Shown piece by piece: positions 50,399 through 58,906 of a DNA stretch of 64,000 nucleotides (positions within the stretch are counted from its first letter, which is position 1; every line of letters begins with the position of its first letter). The DNA is from DASZUK01 sp035547695. Its GTDB lineage: Bacteria > Actinomycetota > Acidimicrobiia > Acidimicrobiales > RAAP-2. The translations under genes were made by a program, and so were the position numbers. Location of the stretch: contig DASZUK010000007.1 of assembly GCA_035547695.1 (NCBI GenBank), forward strand, positions 1-64,000. Direction: 5' to 3'. Below the pieces are notes generated by a model. It did not search any database. It was not told the DNA's origin and worked only from the letters and a program-made list of their open reading frames with translations.

Positions 50399-50749
50399 AT
50401 GGCCGACTGCCTGTTCTGCGGCATCGTGGCCGGGGACGTCCCCGCCGAGCGGGTCCTGGAGACCGATCGGGCGGTGGCCTTCCGGGACATCAACCCGCAG
50501 GCCCCGGTCCACGTCCTGGTGGTGCCGCGCCGGCACATCGACAACGCCGCCGCCGTGGACGACGACGACGCCGACGACGTGGTGGCCCTGATGACCCTGG
50601 CCCGGCAGGTGGCCGAGGCCGAGGGCATCGCCAGCCCCGACCGCGGCTACCGGCTCGTCTTCAACGTGGGCCCCGACGCCCTCAACTCGGTGCCGCACCT
50701 GCACCTGCACGTGCTCGGCGGCCGGACCATGGCGGGCTCGCTCGGGTGA
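50399..50749 (+). CDS. HIT family hydrolase (HinT-like)
   Basis: A 116-residue histidine-triad nucleotide-binding protein: CLFCGIVAGDVPAERVLETD at the start, FRDINPQAPVHVLVVPRRHI, and the catalytic triad HLHLHVLGGRTM near the end. HinT proteins hydrolyse nucleoside phosphoramidates and acyl-adenylates. The N-terminal Cys pair of CLFC is common in the group. Starts 4 nt after the HTH gene; its stop overlaps the phoH GTG by 4 nt. Confidence 0.95.
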   Translation: MADCLFCGIVAGDVPAERVLETDRAVAFRDINPQAPVHVLVVPRRHIDNAAAVDDDDADDVVALMTLARQVAEAEGIASPDRGYRLVFNVGPDALNSVPHLHLHVLGGRTMAGSLG

Positions 50750-51759
50750 CCGCGCCCGACGCCGCGGCCGGGGTCCGCCCCGTCGAGACGGCCGCCGTCT
50801 GGAGGGCCGAGACGCTGGTCCCGCACAACCACCTGATGGCCGGCCTGCTCGGCCAGCGGGACGAGCTGCTGCGGCTGGTCGAAGGGGCGTTCCCCGAGAC
50901 CCGCATCGCGGTGCAGGGCAACCGGATCACCGCGGAGGGGCCCGAGGCCACGGTGGTGGCCCGGCTGTTCGACGAGCTGGTCCTGGTGCTGCAGTCCGGG
51001 CAGGGCCTGGACGCCGCCAAGGTGGCCCGGACCGTCGACATGGTCCGGGAGGACCTTCGGCCGTCGGAGGTGCTCAACGCCGAGGTGGTCAGGGGAGCCC
51101 GGGGCCGGACCGTTCGCCCGAACACCGCCGGCCAGAAGCGGTACACCGACGCCATCGTGGCCAACACCATCACCTTCGGCATCGGGCCGGCCGGCACCGG
51201 CAAGTCGTACCTGGCCGTCGCCCTGGCCGTCCAGGCGCTGCAGAGCCGGCAGGTCAACCGGATCATCCTCACCCGGCCGGCCGTGGAGGCGGGGGAGCGG
51301 CTGGGCTTCCTGCCCGGCGACCTGATGGCCAAGGTGGACCCGTACCTGCGGCCGCTGTACGACGCCCTCTACGACCTGCTGGAGCCCGAAGGGGCCCAGC
51401 GGCTGCTGGACCGCGGCACCATCGAGGTGGCGCCGCTGGCCTTCATGCGGGGCCGCACCCTCAACGACTCGTTCATCATCCTGGACGAGGCCCAGAACAC
51501 CACCCCGGAGCAGATGAAGATGTTCCTGACCCGGATCGGGTTCGGGTCGAAGTGCGTGGTCACCGGCGACGTCACCCAGATCGACGTCGCCGGCGGCCGG
51601 TCCGGGCTGGTGGGCATCGAGCAGGTCCTGCGGGGCGTCGATGGCATCGCCTTCGTCCACCTGACCCGCCGGGACGTGGTCCGCCACAAGATCGTCGCCG
51701 ACATCATCGACGCCTACCAGGCCGCCGAGCACACCCCGCAGGACGGCCATGGCCGTTGA
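50746..51759 (+). CDS. phoH: PhoH family ATPase (YbeZ type)
   Basis: P-loop ATPase of 337 residues with an N-terminal KH-like region (FPETRIAVQGNRITAEGPEA) and the PhoH core: GPAGTGKSYLAVALAVQALQ (Walker A), ILTRPAVEAGERLGFLPGDL, FIILDEAQNTTPEQMKMFLT (Walker B) and CVVTGDVTQID. PhoH/YbeZ works with YbeY in rRNA processing, and the two genes overlap here by 11 nt. The GTG start overlaps the HIT stop (GTGA). Confidence 0.96.
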   Translation: MTAPDAAAGVRPVETAAVWRAETLVPHNHLMAGLLGQRDELLRLVEGAFPETRIAVQGNRITAEGPEATVVARLFDELVLVLQSGQGLDAAKVARTVDMVREDLRPSEVLNAEVVRGARGRTVRPNTAGQKRYTDAIVANTITFGIGPAGTGKSYLAVALAVQALQSRQVNRIILTRPAVEAGERLGFLPGDLMAKVDPYLRPLYDALYDLLEPEGAQRLLDRGTIEVAPLAFMRGRTLNDSFIILDEAQNTTPEQMKMFLTRIGFGSKCVVTGDVTQIDVAGGRSGLVGIEQVLRGVDGIAFVHLTRRDVVRHKIVADIIDAYQAAEHTPQDGHGR

Positions 51760-52273
51760 CGTCTACGCCGCCGACGAGCAGGCCGAGGCGGGCGGCCCGG
51801 TCGACCTGGGCCGCTGGGTGGCCCTGGCCCGGGCGGTACTGGAGGACCGCAAGGTGAAGGGCGACTGCGAAGTGTCCCTGCTGTTCGTCGACCAGGACAC
51901 CATCGCCGGCCTGAACCAGCAGTTCCTGGGCCGGACCGGGCCGACCGACGTGCTGGCGTTCCCCATCGAGGACGACCCCGCCCCCGGCGGCCGGTCCCCG
52001 GACCTCGGCGGCAGCGGCCCCGGCGCCGAGCCGGGCCCGGACCCGCTGGTGCTGTTGGGCGACGTCGTCATCTGCCCCGCTGTCGCCGCCCGCAACGCCG
52101 TCGACCACGACGTTACCCTCGACGACGAGCTGGCGCTGCTGGTGGTGCACGGCCTGCTGCACCTGCTGGGCATGGACCACGAGGTGGAGGCCGAGGCCGA
52201 GCGGATGGAGCGACTGGAGCGCAAGCTGCTGGCCCGCTACCACCGGGCCGACGCCCCGGCGGTCGGGGATTGA
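51749..52273 (+). CDS. ybeY: Endoribonuclease YbeY
   Basis: Zinc-dependent RNase for 16S rRNA 3' maturation and ribosome quality control, 174 residues. The metal site HGLLHLLGMDH supplies three histidines; NQQFLGRTGPTDVLAFP is the other conserved segment. A Pro/Gly-rich insert (about 77-95) is longer than in E. coli. It overlaps phoH by 11 nt upstream and the CorC-type gene by TTGA downstream. Confidence 0.96.
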   Translation: MAVDVYAADEQAEAGGPVDLGRWVALARAVLEDRKVKGDCEVSLLFVDQDTIAGLNQQFLGRTGPTDVLAFPIEDDPAPGGRSPDLGGSGPGAEPGPDPLVLLGDVVICPAVAARNAVDHDVTLDDELALLVVHGLLHLLGMDHEVEAEAERMERLERKLLARYHRADAPAVGD

Positions 52274-53634
52274 CCGCCGCCACCGGCTTCGGCGTCATCG
52301 ACGCCGCCAGCGGCTTGGGTGTCCTCGACGCCGCCAGCGGCTTCCAGGCCACTGACTGGCTGCTGATCGCCGTCATCGTCGTCCTGTTGGGCATCTCCGG
52401 CCTGCTGGCCCTGGCCGAGACCAGCCTGACCAGGATGAGCCGGGTGAAGGCCAAGTCCCTGCTGGACCAGCGCCGGCGAGGTGCCCGTCAGCTCGTACGG
52501 CTGGTGGAGCACCCCGAGCAGTTCCTCAACGCCGTGCTGCTGCTGGTGCTGATCTGCCAATTGGTGTCCGCCACCTTGGTCGGGGTGCTGGCCGACCGGT
52601 GGATCGGCGCGCTGGGCGTCGTGGTCGGCACCGTGTTCGAGGTCGTGGTCATCTTCGTCATCTTCGAAGCGGTCCCCAAGAACTGGGCGGTGCACAACCC
52701 CGACCGGGCGGCCCTGTTCAGTGCTCCTCTGGTGGCCGCCGTCGTCCGGTTCCCCCCCATCCGAGCCGTCTCCAGCGTCCTCATCGGCCTGGCCAACCTC
52801 ATCATCGGCCGCCGTCGTGGCGAGGACGAGTCGTCCAACGTGACCGAGTCCGAGCTGCTCGCCATGGCCGACGTGGCCCACGCCGAGGACGTCATCGAGC
52901 ACACCGAGCGGGCCTTCATCCACTCCATCATCGACTTCGGCGACGCCGTCGTCCGGGAGGTCATGGTCCCCCGGCCGGACATGGTCACCCTGGAGGCCGA
53001 CATCACCGTCGGCCGGGCCCTGGAGCAGGCCCTGGCCGGCGGCCACAGCCGGTTGCCGGTCTACGAGGACAACGTCGACGACGTCATCGGCATCGGCTAC
53101 GCCAAGGACCTGATGCGGGCCGAGCACGACGGCCACGGCGCCGACCCGGTGCGCGCCCACATCCGCCCGGCCCACTTCGTGCCGGAGACCAAGCGGCTCA
53201 CCGACCTGCTCCGGGAGATGCAGGACCGCAAGTTCCACATGTCGGTGGTGGTGGACGAGTACGGCAGCACCGCCGGCCTGGTCACCCTGGAGGACCTCAT
53301 CGAGGAGCTGGTCGGCGAGATCGTCGACGAGTACGACGTCGAGGAGCCCACCGTGGAGCGCCTGCCCGACGGCAGCGTGGTCGTCACCGGCCGGATGGCC
53401 GTGGACGACGCCGACGACCTGCTGGACGCCGAGCTGCCCCAGGGGGCCTGGGACACCGTCGGCGGCCTGCTGCTGGACCTGGCCGGCCACGTGCCGGCCG
53501 AGGGCGAGTCCGTCGAGGTCGACGGCTTCCGCCTGGTGGCCCAGCAGGTGCAGGGCCGCCGCATCGGCCGGGTCCGCATCGAGCGCACCCAACCCGTCGG
53601 CCCGTCCGGCGACGACGAACGCCATGGCGACTGA
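52270..53634 (+). CDS. Hemolysin C/CorC-type (CNNM, CBS-pair) membrane protein
   Basis: A 454-residue protein with a DUF21/CNNM membrane domain (four hydrophobic segments within about 25-180), a CBS pair (VMVPRPDMVTLEADITVGRA ... KFHMSVVVDEYGSTAGLVTL) and a C-terminal CorC_HlyC domain (VTGRMAVDDADDLLDAELPQ). Related proteins take part in magnesium efflux or homeostasis; the family name hemolysin is historical. The TTG start overlaps the ybeY stop (TTGA), and the gene overlaps era by 11 nt. Confidence 0.93.
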   Translation: MTAATGFGVIDAASGLGVLDAASGFQATDWLLIAVIVVLLGISGLLALAETSLTRMSRVKAKSLLDQRRRGARQLVRLVEHPEQFLNAVLLLVLICQLVSATLVGVLADRWIGALGVVVGTVFEVVVIFVIFEAVPKNWAVHNPDRAALFSAPLVAAVVRFPPIRAVSSVLIGLANLIIGRRRGEDESSNVTESELLAMADVAHAEDVIEHTERAFIHSIIDFGDAVVREVMVPRPDMVTLEADITVGRALEQALAGGHSRLPVYEDNVDDVIGIGYAKDLMRAEHDGHGADPVRAHIRPAHFVPETKRLTDLLREMQDRKFHMSVVVDEYGSTAGLVTLEDLIEELVGEIVDEYDVEEPTVERLPDGSVVVTGRMAVDDADDLLDAELPQGAWDTVGGLLLDLAGHVPAEGESVEVDGFRLVAQQVQGRRIGRVRIERTQPVGPSGDDERHGD

Positions 53635-54550
53635 CCACCCCCGCGCCATCCGGGCCGGGTTCGCCACCGTGGTCGGCCGGCCCAACGTGGGGAAGTCCAC
53701 CCTGGTCAACGCCATGGTCGGGTCCAAGGTGTCCATCACGTCGTCACGGCCCAACACCACCCGGCACCGCGTCCGGGGCATCCTGCACCGGCCCGACGCC
53801 CAGGTGGTGTTCGTCGACACCCCCGGCCTCCACCGGCCCCGCACCGCCCTCGGCGAACGGCTCAACGAGACCGCGGCGGCCTCCCTCACCGACCTGGACG
53901 TCGCCATCGCCCTGGTCGACGCCACCGCGGCCATCGGCCCCGGGGACCGGCTGGTGCTGTCCCGGGCGCTGCAGGCCACCCGCGGCCAGGACCTGGGCAT
54001 GGTGGTGGCCGTCAACAAGGTCGACCGGGCCCGGCCCGACCAGGTCCTCGGCGCGCTGGCCACCGCGGCCCAGGCCGTGGACCAACTGGTGGCCGACGGC
54101 GTCGGCGGCGTCGGGGCCGCCCCCGACGCCGAGTACTTCCCGGTGTCCGCCACCACCGGCCGTGGGGTCCCCGAGCTGGTCGACGCCATCGTCGCCCGCC
54201 TGCCCGAGGGGCCGGCGTACTACCCCGGCGACATGGTCACCGACACCCCGGAGGCCGTCGCCGTGGCCGAGCTGGTCCGTGAGCAGTTGATCCGCCGGGC
54301 CAAGGAGGAGCTGCCCCACTCCATCGCCTGCCGGGTCACCGAGTGGGAGTGGCCCCACATCCGGGTCGAGATCCTGGTCGAGCGGGAGTCCCAGAAGGCC
54401 ATCGTCATCGGCCGCGGCGGCGAGGTCCTCAAAGCCGCCGGCATCGCCGTCCGCAAGCAGCTCCCCCCCGGCGCCTACCTGGAGCTGTTCGTCCGGGTCG
54501 AGAAGCGGTGGCAGCAACGCCAGGACGCGCTCGACCGGCTCGGTTACTGA
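53624..54550 (+). CDS. era: GTPase Era
   Basis: Ras-like GTPase for 30S ribosome assembly, 308 residues. Motifs are GRPNVGKST (G1), DTPGLH (G3) and NKVDRA (G4), with SATTGRG as G5. The C-terminal KH domain with ESQKAIVIGRGGEVLKAAG binds the 3' end of 16S rRNA. It overlaps the CorC-type gene by 11 nt and ends the nine-gene hrcA-era operon, just before a double-hairpin terminator. Confidence 0.97.
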   Translation: MATDHPRAIRAGFATVVGRPNVGKSTLVNAMVGSKVSITSSRPNTTRHRVRGILHRPDAQVVFVDTPGLHRPRTALGERLNETAAASLTDLDVAIALVDATAAIGPGDRLVLSRALQATRGQDLGMVVAVNKVDRARPDQVLGALATAAQAVDQLVADGVGGVGAAPDAEYFPVSATTGRGVPELVDAIVARLPEGPAYYPGDMVTDTPEAVAVAELVREQLIRRAKEELPHSIACRVTEWEWPHIRVEILVERESQKAIVIGRGGEVLKAAGIAVRKQLPPGAYLELFVRVEKRWQQRQDALDRLGY

Positions 54551-54557
54551 CCCGCCT

Positions 54558-54613
54558 GGGGCCCCAACCCCAGGCTCCTCCGGTGCGTGGGGCCCCAGCC
54601 CCACGCCGGCCGT
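54558..54613. terminator. Double-hairpin element, copy B (bidirectional terminator)
   Basis: A 56-bp element between convergent era and the DinG-type gene: a GGGGCCCCAACCCC hairpin followed by CTCCTCCGGTGC and GTGGGGCCCCAGCCCCAC. It matches the element at 43748-43803 at 48 of 56 positions. Confidence 0.65.
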
Positions 54614-54616
54614 CGG

Positions 54617-57001
54617 TTACTGGCCCGCCGGGTTGGCGAGGACGCGGGCGAGGAAGGCCTCGACCTCGGAGCGGTCGGTGGTCCGCTTCATCGGCGGCAC
54701 CCCGGCCAGCAGCACCCGGCGGTAGCCCGCGGTGGCCAGCCGGGGGTCCAGGACGGCCACCACCCCGTAGTCGTCGGCCGACCGGATCAGCCGGCCGGTC
54801 CCCTGGGCCAGCAGGGTGGCTGCCCGCGGCAGGTCCACCAGTTGGAACGCCGCATCCCCCGCCCGGTCGCGACGGGCCTGGAGCAGCGGGTCGTCCGGCC
54901 GGGCGAACGGCAGCCGGTCCAGGGTGACCAGCGACAGCGACCGGCCCGGCACGTCCACCCCCTGCCAGAACCCCAGGGTGGCGAACAGGCAGGACGTCTC
55001 CTCCTCGGCGAACGCCGCCAGCAGCCGCCCCTTCGGTAGCTGCCCCTGCACCAGCACCCGGTACGGCAGCACCGGCTCCAGCTCGGCCGCGGCCGCCTCG
55101 GTGGCCCGCCGGCTGGTGAACAGGGCCAGGGTGCGCCCGCCCGCCGCCCCGATCAGCGCCGCCAGCTCCTCGTGGATCGCCGCCTCCGACTCCGGCCGCC
55201 GCCGGTCCGGCAGGTGCCGGGCCACGTACAACAGCGCGTGGGTCCGGTAGTCGAACGGGCTGCCCACGTCCTCCTCGTCCACCGCGAACCCCTGCAACCC
55301 CAGCCGCTCCGGCAACCGCTGCGGGATGGTGGCACTGGTCAGCACCCCGGTGACCTCCCCCCACAACTGCTCGGCCAGTGGCGGCCCCACGTCGACGGGG
55401 GACAGCCGCAACACCGGGGCCCGAACCGTCCCGTCGACCCAGGCCACCTCGTCGTCCCCCCGCCCGGCCAGCCGGCTCAGGTCCTCCACCAGGTGGCCCG
55501 CGGCGCTCAGTGCCCGGCCCTTCGGCCCGTCGTCCCCACCGGTCGCCCCCGGCCCGCCGCCCCCGCCGTCCAGCAGGCGGCCCGCCACCGGCCGGCGCAG
55601 CAGCGCCAGCACCCGGTCCACCCTGGACGCCGCCCGCTCCAGCACCTCCACCAGCGCCTGGTCTTCGGATGACGGGGCCTCCAGCGACGGGGCCTCCGGC
55701 GACGGGGCCCCGGGGCCGGTCGGTTCCGGGGCCGCCCGGGCCCGTTCCCGCCCGGCCCGTTCCCGCCCGACCGGCTCCGGTTCGGCCCGCTCCGGTTCGG
55801 CCCGTTCCCGCCCGCCCGGCTCTGGGCCGGTTGGTGCTCGCCGCCGGGGCGTCGCCACCGGGAGGTGTAGCACCCGGGTGCCCAGCCGGCCCTGCAACGC
55901 CTGCTGCAGCCGGTCGGCCAACATCCCCAGATCGGCGGCGGCCTCCGCCCCGTCCTCGTCCCGCAGCAGCGGCCGCACCATGCCCTGCAGGGCCCGCAAC
56001 CGGCCGGGGGTGATCTCGGCCCCCAGGGAGGCCGTCATGATCTCCTCCACCTCGTGGGCCTCGTCGAACACCACCACGTCGTGCTCCGGCAGCACCGCCC
56101 CGCCGCTGGCCAGGTGGGCGCCGTACAGGTGGGTGTTCACCACCACCACGTCCGCCGCCGCCGCCTCGGCCCGGGCCCGCTCGGCGAAGCACCGCCCCCC
56201 CGACGGGCACCGGAACGCCCCCGGGCACTCCCGGGGGCCGACGCTCACCATGGCCCAGGCCCGCGGGTGCGGCTCGAACGGCAGGTCCGCCCGGTCGCCG
56301 GTGCCGGTGTCCGCGGCCCAGGCCACCAACTGCCGGACCTGGTCCACCAGCCGGCCCGGGTCCACCGCGCCGCCCTCCTCGGCAGCACCCTCCCCGTCGC
56401 CGGCCGTCCCGACACCGGGGTCGCCGGGGTCCGCCTCGGCGGTCGGGTCGGCGGCCAGCTCCTGCTGGTGGCCCCGGCCGTCCACCTCCGCCGTCCGCTG
56501 CAGGCACAGGTAGTTGCTGCGGCCCTTCAGGACGGCGAACGAGAACGGGCGGGGGAGCCCCTGCGCCGCGGCCGGCAGGTCCTTCTGGGCTAGCTGGTCC
56601 TGCAGGGCCTTGGTGGCCGTGGCCACCACCACCTTCCGGCCCGACGCCACCGCCGGCACCACGTAGGCCAGCGACTTCCCGGTCCCCGTCCCGGCCTGCA
56701 CCACCAGGTGCCGCCCGCCGGCCATCGCGGCAGCCACCGACCGGGCCATGGTGGCCTGCTGGGGCCGTGGCTGTCCGCCCGGCAGGGTGGCCGTCACCCG
56801 GGCCAGCCACCGTTCGGCCTGGTCGGACGCGGCGGTCACCTCGTCCGCCGTGGGCCGGGCTCCGCCGTCGGCGGTGGCCCCCTCCCCGCCAGCCCCGTCC
56901 CCGCCGGCCCCGCCGTCCCGGCCGCCGCCGCTGGCCCCGCCGCCGCCGTCGATGGCCGGGTCCTCGGCCGGGCCCCGTCCGGCCCCCCAGATGGTGTGCA
57001 C
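54617..57001 (-). CDS. DinG-family (XPD-like) ATP-dependent DNA helicase
   Basis: Superfamily 2 iron-sulfur helicase of about 794 residues. VVQAGTGTGKSLAYVVPAVA is Walker A, VVFDEAHEVEEI the DEAH box, FTSRRATEAA and GTGRLIRSADDYGVVAVLDPR later helicase motifs. Cysteines in NYLCLQR and RECPGAFRCPSGGRC form the 4Fe-4S cluster site. Gly/Glu/Arg-rich linkers (about 10-50 and 405-465) are non-conserved. I start it at GTG 57001 because the longest frame (57088) would run into the divergent UppS-like start. No SOS box is visible. Acts on R-loops, forks or quadruplexes in related proteins. Confidence 0.9.
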   Translation of the reverse strand: MHTIWGAGRGPAEDPAIDGGGGASGGGRDGGAGGDGAGGEGATADGGARPTADEVTAASDQAERWLARVTATLPGGQPRPQQATMARSVAAAMAGGRHLVVQAGTGTGKSLAYVVPAVASGRKVVVATATKALQDQLAQKDLPAAAQGLPRPFSFAVLKGRSNYLCLQRTAEVDGRGHQQELAADPTAEADPGDPGVGTAGDGEGAAEEGGAVDPGRLVDQVRQLVAWAADTGTGDRADLPFEPHPRAWAMVSVGPRECPGAFRCPSGGRCFAERARAEAAAADVVVVNTHLYGAHLASGGAVLPEHDVVVFDEAHEVEEIMTASLGAEITPGRLRALQGMVRPLLRDEDGAEAAADLGMLADRLQQALQGRLGTRVLHLPVATPRRRAPTGPEPGGRERAEPERAEPEPVGRERAGRERARAAPEPTGPGAPSPEAPSLEAPSSEDQALVEVLERAASRVDRVLALLRRPVAGRLLDGGGGGPGATGGDDGPKGRALSAAGHLVEDLSRLAGRGDDEVAWVDGTVRAPVLRLSPVDVGPPLAEQLWGEVTGVLTSATIPQRLPERLGLQGFAVDEEDVGSPFDYRTHALLYVARHLPDRRRPESEAAIHEELAALIGAAGGRTLALFTSRRATEAAAAELEPVLPYRVLVQGQLPKGRLLAAFAEEETSCLFATLGFWQGVDVPGRSLSLVTLDRLPFARPDDPLLQARRDRAGDAAFQLVDLPRAATLLAQGTGRLIRSADDYGVVAVLDPRLATAGYRRVLLAGVPPMKRTTDRSEVEAFLARVLANPAGQ

Positions 57002-57069
57002 CGACCGATCATGCCTGCAACTTGTGTCATCGGTGGACCGCGCCGGGCCCACCGTGCCGGCGCAGGCGG

Positions 57070-57075
57070 TAATTT
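57070..57075 (+). promoter_or_regulatory. -10 box for leaderless UppS-like transcript
   Basis: TAATTT ends 6 nt before the GTG at 57082, with no ribosome binding site. Confidence 0.5.
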
Positions 57076-57081
57076 CGGGTC

Positions 57082-57873
57082 GTGTCACGGACCGTCGAGG
57101 CTTCGCCGCCGTCCGGCAGCCCGTCCCGCACCGGCGCCGGCTTCCCGGCCACGAACCCCGAACCGGTCCCCGACGAACTGGACCCGGACCGCGTGCCGGC
57201 CCACGTCGCCTGGGCCCTGGCCGGCCACGACCGGGCCGAGGCGGCCATCGCCGGGCCGGCCCTGCTGGACCTGGTCGACGGCGCCCTGGCCCTGGGGGTG
57301 CGGTGGTTGACCGTCCAGGCCCTGTCCGCGGCCGACCTGGACCACCCCGGCGACCGGCTGGCCGGCCTGCTCGCCGGCCTGGAAGCCCTGGTGGGCGACG
57401 CGGCCGACCAGCTCGCCGGCCGTGGCGTCCGGCTCCGGCTGACCGGCCGCCGGCCCCTGCCCGAGCCGCTGGCCGGCCTGCTGCACCGGGCGGTGGACCG
57501 CACCGCGGCCGGTGACCGCCTGACCCTCACCCTGGCCCTCGGGTACGGCGGCCGGGCCGAGATCGTCGACGCCATCGCCGCCCTGGCCGACCGCGGCGTC
57601 GCCGCCGACCAGGTGGACGAGGCGGCCATCTCCCGGCACCTGTACCACCCCGACATGCCCGACCCCGACCTGGTCGTCCGGCCCTCCGGCGACCCGCGGG
57701 TGTCCGACCTGCTGCTCTGGGAGGTGGCCTACAGCGAGCTGGTGTTCCTGGACACCCCCTGGACCGACGTCCGCCGTGGCCACCTGTACCAGGCCGTCCT
57801 CGACTACCAGCGCCGCGACCGCCGCTACGGCGGCCTCGACGCCGCCACCCCCGACCGCCGCGGTCCCCGGTGA
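57082..57873 (+). CDS. UppS-like cis-prenyltransferase homologue lacking the catalytic Asp
   Basis: A 263-residue protein of the undecaprenyl diphosphate synthase family. The C-terminal half keeps LALGYGGRAEIVDAIAALAD and VVRPSGDPRVSDLLLWEVAY, SELVFLDTPWTDVRR, i.e. the isopentenyl-diphosphate-binding arginines. The N-terminal catalytic motif HVAIIMDGNGRWA reads HVAWALAGHDRAEA (41-54): the essential Asp is Ala47, Asn is His49 and the Trp is lost. A 35-residue Pro-rich extension precedes it. The locus beside recO is where actinobacteria such as M. tuberculosis carry uppS. It may be inactive, regulatory (an NgBR-like partner) or catalytically altered. Followed by two genes with GTGA-type overlaps. 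Confidence 0.85.
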   Translation: MSRTVEASPPSGSPSRTGAGFPATNPEPVPDELDPDRVPAHVAWALAGHDRAEAAIAGPALLDLVDGALALGVRWLTVQALSAADLDHPGDRLAGLLAGLEALVGDAADQLAGRGVRLRLTGRRPLPEPLAGLLHRAVDRTAAGDRLTLTLALGYGGRAEIVDAIAALADRGVAADQVDEAAISRHLYHPDMPDPDLVVRPSGDPRVSDLLLWEVAYSELVFLDTPWTDVRRGHLYQAVLDYQRRDRRYGGLDAATPDRRGPR

Positions 57874-58175
57874 TCGTCACCAAGCTGGCCGTCGCCCTCG
57901 GCGTCGTCGCCTTCGGCCTCCTCTGCTGGATGGCCGTCGCCGGCGTCACCTTCGCCGCCGTCCTCATCATCACCGTCGGCGCCCTCGTCGTGCTGGTCGG
58001 CGGCGGCAACTGGATCGGTGGCCGGTCCTCCGCCGGCCGTGGCCGCCAGCCCCCCGGCGTCGGCCCGCCGTCGTCCACCTACGTCCCCCCGTCCGGCCCC
58101 CCGGCCGGCGGCCCTCCGACCGGGAGCCCGCCCGCCGGACGTCCATCGGCGGAAGGGCACGGTCCGCCGGCGTGA
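57870..58175 (+). CDS. Small membrane protein of unknown function
   Basis: A 101-residue protein with two hydrophobic helices (about 3-22 KLAVALGVVAFGLLCWMAVA and 24-46) and a Pro/Gly/Ser-rich cytoplasmic or external tail of about 50 residues. The GTG start overlaps the UppS-like stop and its TGA overlaps the recO start (both GTGA), so it is translated as part of this operon. No family recognised. A role with the membrane-lipid enzyme upstream is possible but unsupported beyond position. Confidence 0.75.
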   Translation: MIVTKLAVALGVVAFGLLCWMAVAGVTFAAVLIITVGALVVLVGGGNWIGGRSSAGRGRQPPGVGPPSSTYVPPSGPPAGGPPTGSPPAGRPSAEGHGPPA

Positions 58176-58906
58176 CCCTGTTCCGGGACAGCGGCGTCGT
58201 CCTTCGCACCTACCGGCTGGGCGAGGCCGACCGCATCGTGGTGTTCCTGACCGAGCACCACGGCAAGGTCCGGGCCGTGGCCAAGGGGGTGCGCCGGACC
58301 GCCAGCAAGTTCGGGGCCCGGCTGGAGCCGCTGACCCACGTCGCCCTGCTGCTGTGGCAGGGCCGCAGCGACCTGGACATCGTCAACCAGGTCGAGGTCA
58401 TCGACCACTTCCGGTCCGTCCGTGACGACCTCGACCGGGTCACCCGCGGCCTGTCCCTGCTGGAGGTGGCCGACCAGCTCGCCCAGGAGCGCCATCCCGA
58501 CCCCCGGCTCTACCAGATGCTGGTCGGCGCGCTCCGTGCCCTCGCCGACACCGACCGGGACCCCACCCTGGTCGCCCCCGCCTTCTTCATGAAGGCCCTG
58601 GTCCTGGAGGGCGCCGGGCCCCTCCTGACCGGCTGCGCCTCCTGCGGCCGCCCCGACGGCGACGTCGAGCTCGTCGCCTTCGACATGGCCGAGGGTGGTG
58701 CCCTCTGCCGGCAGTGCCGGCGGGGCCGCCCCGTCAGCCCTCCCGCCCTCGACCTGCTCCGCGCCGTCCTCGGCGGCTCCCTCGGTGCCGTCCTCGCCGG
58801 CCCCCCGCCGCCCTGCGCCGACGAGGTCGCCGCCCTGGCCACCGAGGCCATGGAGGCCCACCTGGACCGCCGCCTCCGCACCGTCCGCTCCGCCGCCCAT
58901 CTGTGA
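58172..58906 (+). CDS. recO: DNA repair protein RecO
   Basis: Recombination mediator of 244 residues that loads RecA on SSB-coated DNA with RecR. The N-terminal OB fold is VVLRTYRLGEADRIVVFLTE with GVRRTASKFGARLEPLTHVA, then a helical domain, with a zinc site CASCGRPDG...CRQCRRG as in many actinobacterial RecO proteins. The GTG overlaps the small membrane protein stop, and its TGA overlaps the hemW GTG. Confidence 0.95.
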   Translation: MTLFRDSGVVLRTYRLGEADRIVVFLTEHHGKVRAVAKGVRRTASKFGARLEPLTHVALLLWQGRSDLDIVNQVEVIDHFRSVRDDLDRVTRGLSLLEVADQLAQERHPDPRLYQMLVGALRALADTDRDPTLVAPAFFMKALVLEGAGPLLTGCASCGRPDGDVELVAFDMAEGGALCRQCRRGRPVSPPALDLLRAVLGGSLGAVLAGPPPPCADEVAALATEAMEAHLDRRLRTVRSAAHL

